DNA of 7,815 nucleotides from Methanofollis sp. (GTDB lineage: Archaea; Halobacteriota; Methanomicrobia; Methanomicrobiales; Methanofollaceae): the NCBI GenBank assembly GCA_028696365.1, contig JAQVHG010000099.1:1-7815 (forward strand), written 5' to 3'. Position 1 is the first letter of the stretch, and the number at the start of each line of letters is the position of its first letter. Positions 6,902 through 7,815 of the stretch are shown here, in pieces. Under the pieces are notes generated by a model. That model made no database searches. It saw only the letters and a list, made by a program, of their open reading frames with translations, and had not been told where the DNA came from. Both the position numbers and the translations under genes were made by a program.

Positions 6902-6928
6902 GACTTTGTAGAATTTATATCGATAACT
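6902..6928 (+). mobile_element. Left fragment of older repeat copy F, interrupted by copy C
   Basis: GACTTTGTAGAA (6902-6913) is a family terminal repeat. If copy C and one CGATAACT are removed, the sequence reads on at 7172 as ATCTCTTTTGGGGGTCG. This parallels copy A (GTTATCTCTGCGGGGGGTTG, 3097-3116) at about the same distance from the end. So this 27-bp piece and 7172 onward are best explained as one older element split by a later insertion. Confidence 0.55.
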
Positions 6929-7163
6929 GGCTCTGTAGAAGCCCTCATCTGTTGTGTGGGGGCGACGTGTGTCACCCGCGTTCCTACCTCTTTGGCCGGG
7001 GGCTCTGCCCCCGGACCCCCGGGAATGAAGAGAGAATCGGGAAGGTAGAATCGATGACCATAAAGAGAGTGCTGCCGTCCTCGACCTCTCGTGTGGTGGG
7101 GGGGTTCGGGGGGCGGCCAAGCTCCCCGACAGAGGGAGTCATCAAGAGGATTTCTACAGAGCC
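6929..7163 (-). mobile_element. MITE-like element, copy C (235 bp) with perfect 8-bp target duplication
   Basis: The ends are GGCTCTGTAGAAGCCCTC (6929-6946) and GAGGATTTCTACAGAGCC (7146-7163), inverted repeats with 16 of 18 matches. CGATAACT lies directly outside both (6921-6928 and 7164-7171), a perfect 8-bp target-site duplication. The family interior is in reverse orientation: TGCCGTCCTCGACC (7073-7086) is GGTCGAGGACGGCA on the minus strand. A perfect 7-bp hairpin CCGGGGG-CTCTG-CCCCCGG lies at 6996-7014. No coding capacity. This is the best-preserved insertion in the window and probably the most recent. Confidence 0.92.
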
Positions 7164-7171
7164 CGATAACT

Positions 7172-7393
7172 ATCTCTTTTGGGGGTCGCTCCTCGAAGAT
7201 CAGAGATCTTCTCGGTTCCCTTCGGTCGTCCCTCCGAATTCCCTACATGATTGTTGGAGGGGAGGGCAACAACCTCTTCATGGTCATCGATTGCGCCTTC
7301 CTGACCTTATCTTCATCCCCATCTTGCGCCGGTGGTTGCACCCTCTGACCCTCCACGACGAGGATAGGCGGGGACGGCAATGGATGATGTTCC
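7172..7393 (+). mobile_element. Right part of older repeat copy F, mosaic
   Basis: Carries family blocks in plus orientation: CATGGTCATCGATTGCGCC (7279-7297) and AGGCGGGGACGGCA (7366-7379), plus the palindrome GAAGATC-AGA-GATCTTC (7195-7211) also seen in copy G. TTGTTG and CAACAA (7251-7256 and 7267-7272) pair around a G-rich loop. Block order differs from the short copies, so it may combine two old insertions. Its right end is interrupted by copy D and I cannot find its closing terminal repeat. Open frames here lie inside the repeats and resemble no known protein. Confidence 0.5.
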
Positions 7394-7631
7394 GGTTCTG
7401 TAGAAATCCTCCTGATCCCTCTCGGTGACGGGGGGTTTGCACCCCTCTGTCCTCCCGCGTCACGAAAAAGTCGAGGACGACACATCTTTTCTTCTAGGAC
7501 CATGTACTCTGCCTTCCCGTCTCTCTCTCTTCATCCCGGAGGTCTGGGCGGCATTCGCCCCCGGCGAGAGCATGAGGGAAGGCGATTAGGTTACACTCGC
7601 ACCTGGAAGAAATGAGGGTTTCTACAAAGCC
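7394..7631 (+). mobile_element. MITE-like element, copy D (238 bp) with near-perfect 8-bp target duplication
   Basis: The ends GGTTCTGTAGAAATCCTC (7394-7411) and GAGGGTTTCTACAAAGCC (7614-7631) are inverted repeats with 15 of 18 matches. Flanks GATGTTCC (7386-7393) and GATATTCC (7632-7639) agree at 7 of 8. Interior blocks in plus orientation: GGGGGGTTTGCACCCC, AGTCGAGGACGACA (7469-7482), TACTCTGCCTTCCCG (about 7505-7519) and GGTCTGGGCGG. Same size class as copy C and non-coding. Confidence 0.9.
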
Positions 7632-7749
7632 GATATTCCCTACAACTTCCCGCTCGTGAGAAAAGCGATCAAGGAGATGTCCTGAGAAATGGTCAGGGCG
7701 AATGATCAGAGGATCACTCTGACAAAAAAATACAAAGGTCCACCAGACC
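7632..7749. other. Short noncoding spacer between two repeat copies
   Basis: It may be the continuation of the element into which copy D inserted, since CTACAACTTCCCGCTC loosely follows the family GCCTTCCCG block. An A7 tract lies at 7724-7730. No gene is seen. Confidence 0.3.
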
Positions 7750-7815
7750 GACTCTGTAGAAACCCTCTTGATCTCTCTCTCAGGCGAGGGGGCGTGCCGC
7801 CCGCCAAACCCCCCG
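7750..7815 (+). mobile_element. MITE-like element, copy E (left 66 bp, cut by window edge)
   Basis: GACTCTGTAGAAACCCTC (7750-7767) is the family terminal repeat, followed by TTGATCTCTCTC and a G-rich then C-rich stretch, as in copies C and D (CTGATCCCTCTC in D). The right end and any target duplication lie beyond the window. Confidence 0.75.

Noticed and set aside
6893..7503. Several short open frames on both strands, considered as a possible transposase
   Set aside because: All lie inside the repeat copies and are unlike any known transposase. The copies are only 235-240 bp when intact.
3073..7815. CRISPR array
   Set aside because: The recurring GGCTCTGTAGAAACCCTC motif occurs as inverted pairs hundreds of bases apart, not as evenly spaced direct repeats with unique spacers.

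Overview
The window looks like chromosome from a methanogenic archaeon of the Methanomicrobiales (Methanoculleus/Methanofollis-like). This is inferred from the archaeal two-domain CDC48/VAT ATPase, archaeal TATA-type promoters with leaderless or short-leader starts, T-tract terminators, a KaiC/RAD55-type RecA-fold protein, fairly high-GC coding DNA, and GC-rich intergenic repeats. The species call is an inference; the gene families are read directly from the translations.

Layout: (1) 1-573, minus strand: N-terminal 191 codons of a LarC/DUF111-family nickel-cofactor protein, running off the left edge. (2) 574-617: a 44-bp divergent promoter region. (3) 618-3035, plus: an intact 805-residue CDC48/VAT-type AAA+ unfoldase whose second ATPase domain carries an unusual insertion of about 73 residues that looks like a second copy of the D2 lid. 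(4) 3036-3913: noncoding, holding two repeat elements and the promoter of the next gene. (5) 3914-5458, plus: an AMP-forming acyl-CoA synthetase/ligase. (6) 5459-6283: noncoding, one repeat element. (7) 6284-6880, plus: a small KaiC/RAD55-like protein whose Walker A motif is destroyed. (8) 6881-7815: noncoding and packed with repeat elements, some inserted into others.

The main discovery-type signal is in the intergenic DNA. About seven copies of one family of short non-coding elements (roughly 190-425 bp) occupy most noncoding DNA after position 3036. The best copies are bounded by 18-bp terminal inverted repeats of the form GGCTCTGTAGAAACCCTC and flanked by 8-bp direct repeats: perfect for the copy at 6929-7163 (CGATAACT on both sides), 7 of 8 for the copy at 7394-7631 (GATGTTCC/GATATTCC), and T-tract-like for the copies at 3073 and 5640. 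None carries a credible transposase, so they behave like archaeal MITEs moved in trans. One copy is inserted inside an older one, and three sit at or near T-tracts downstream of genes.

The four genes do not form an obvious operon. Each has its own start signals, and the three plus-strand genes are separated by 0.8-0.9 kb. No shared pathway is evident: protein quality control (CDC48), nickel-pincer-type chemistry (LarC family), acyl activation (ligase) and a probable regulatory pseudo-ATPase (KaiC-like).
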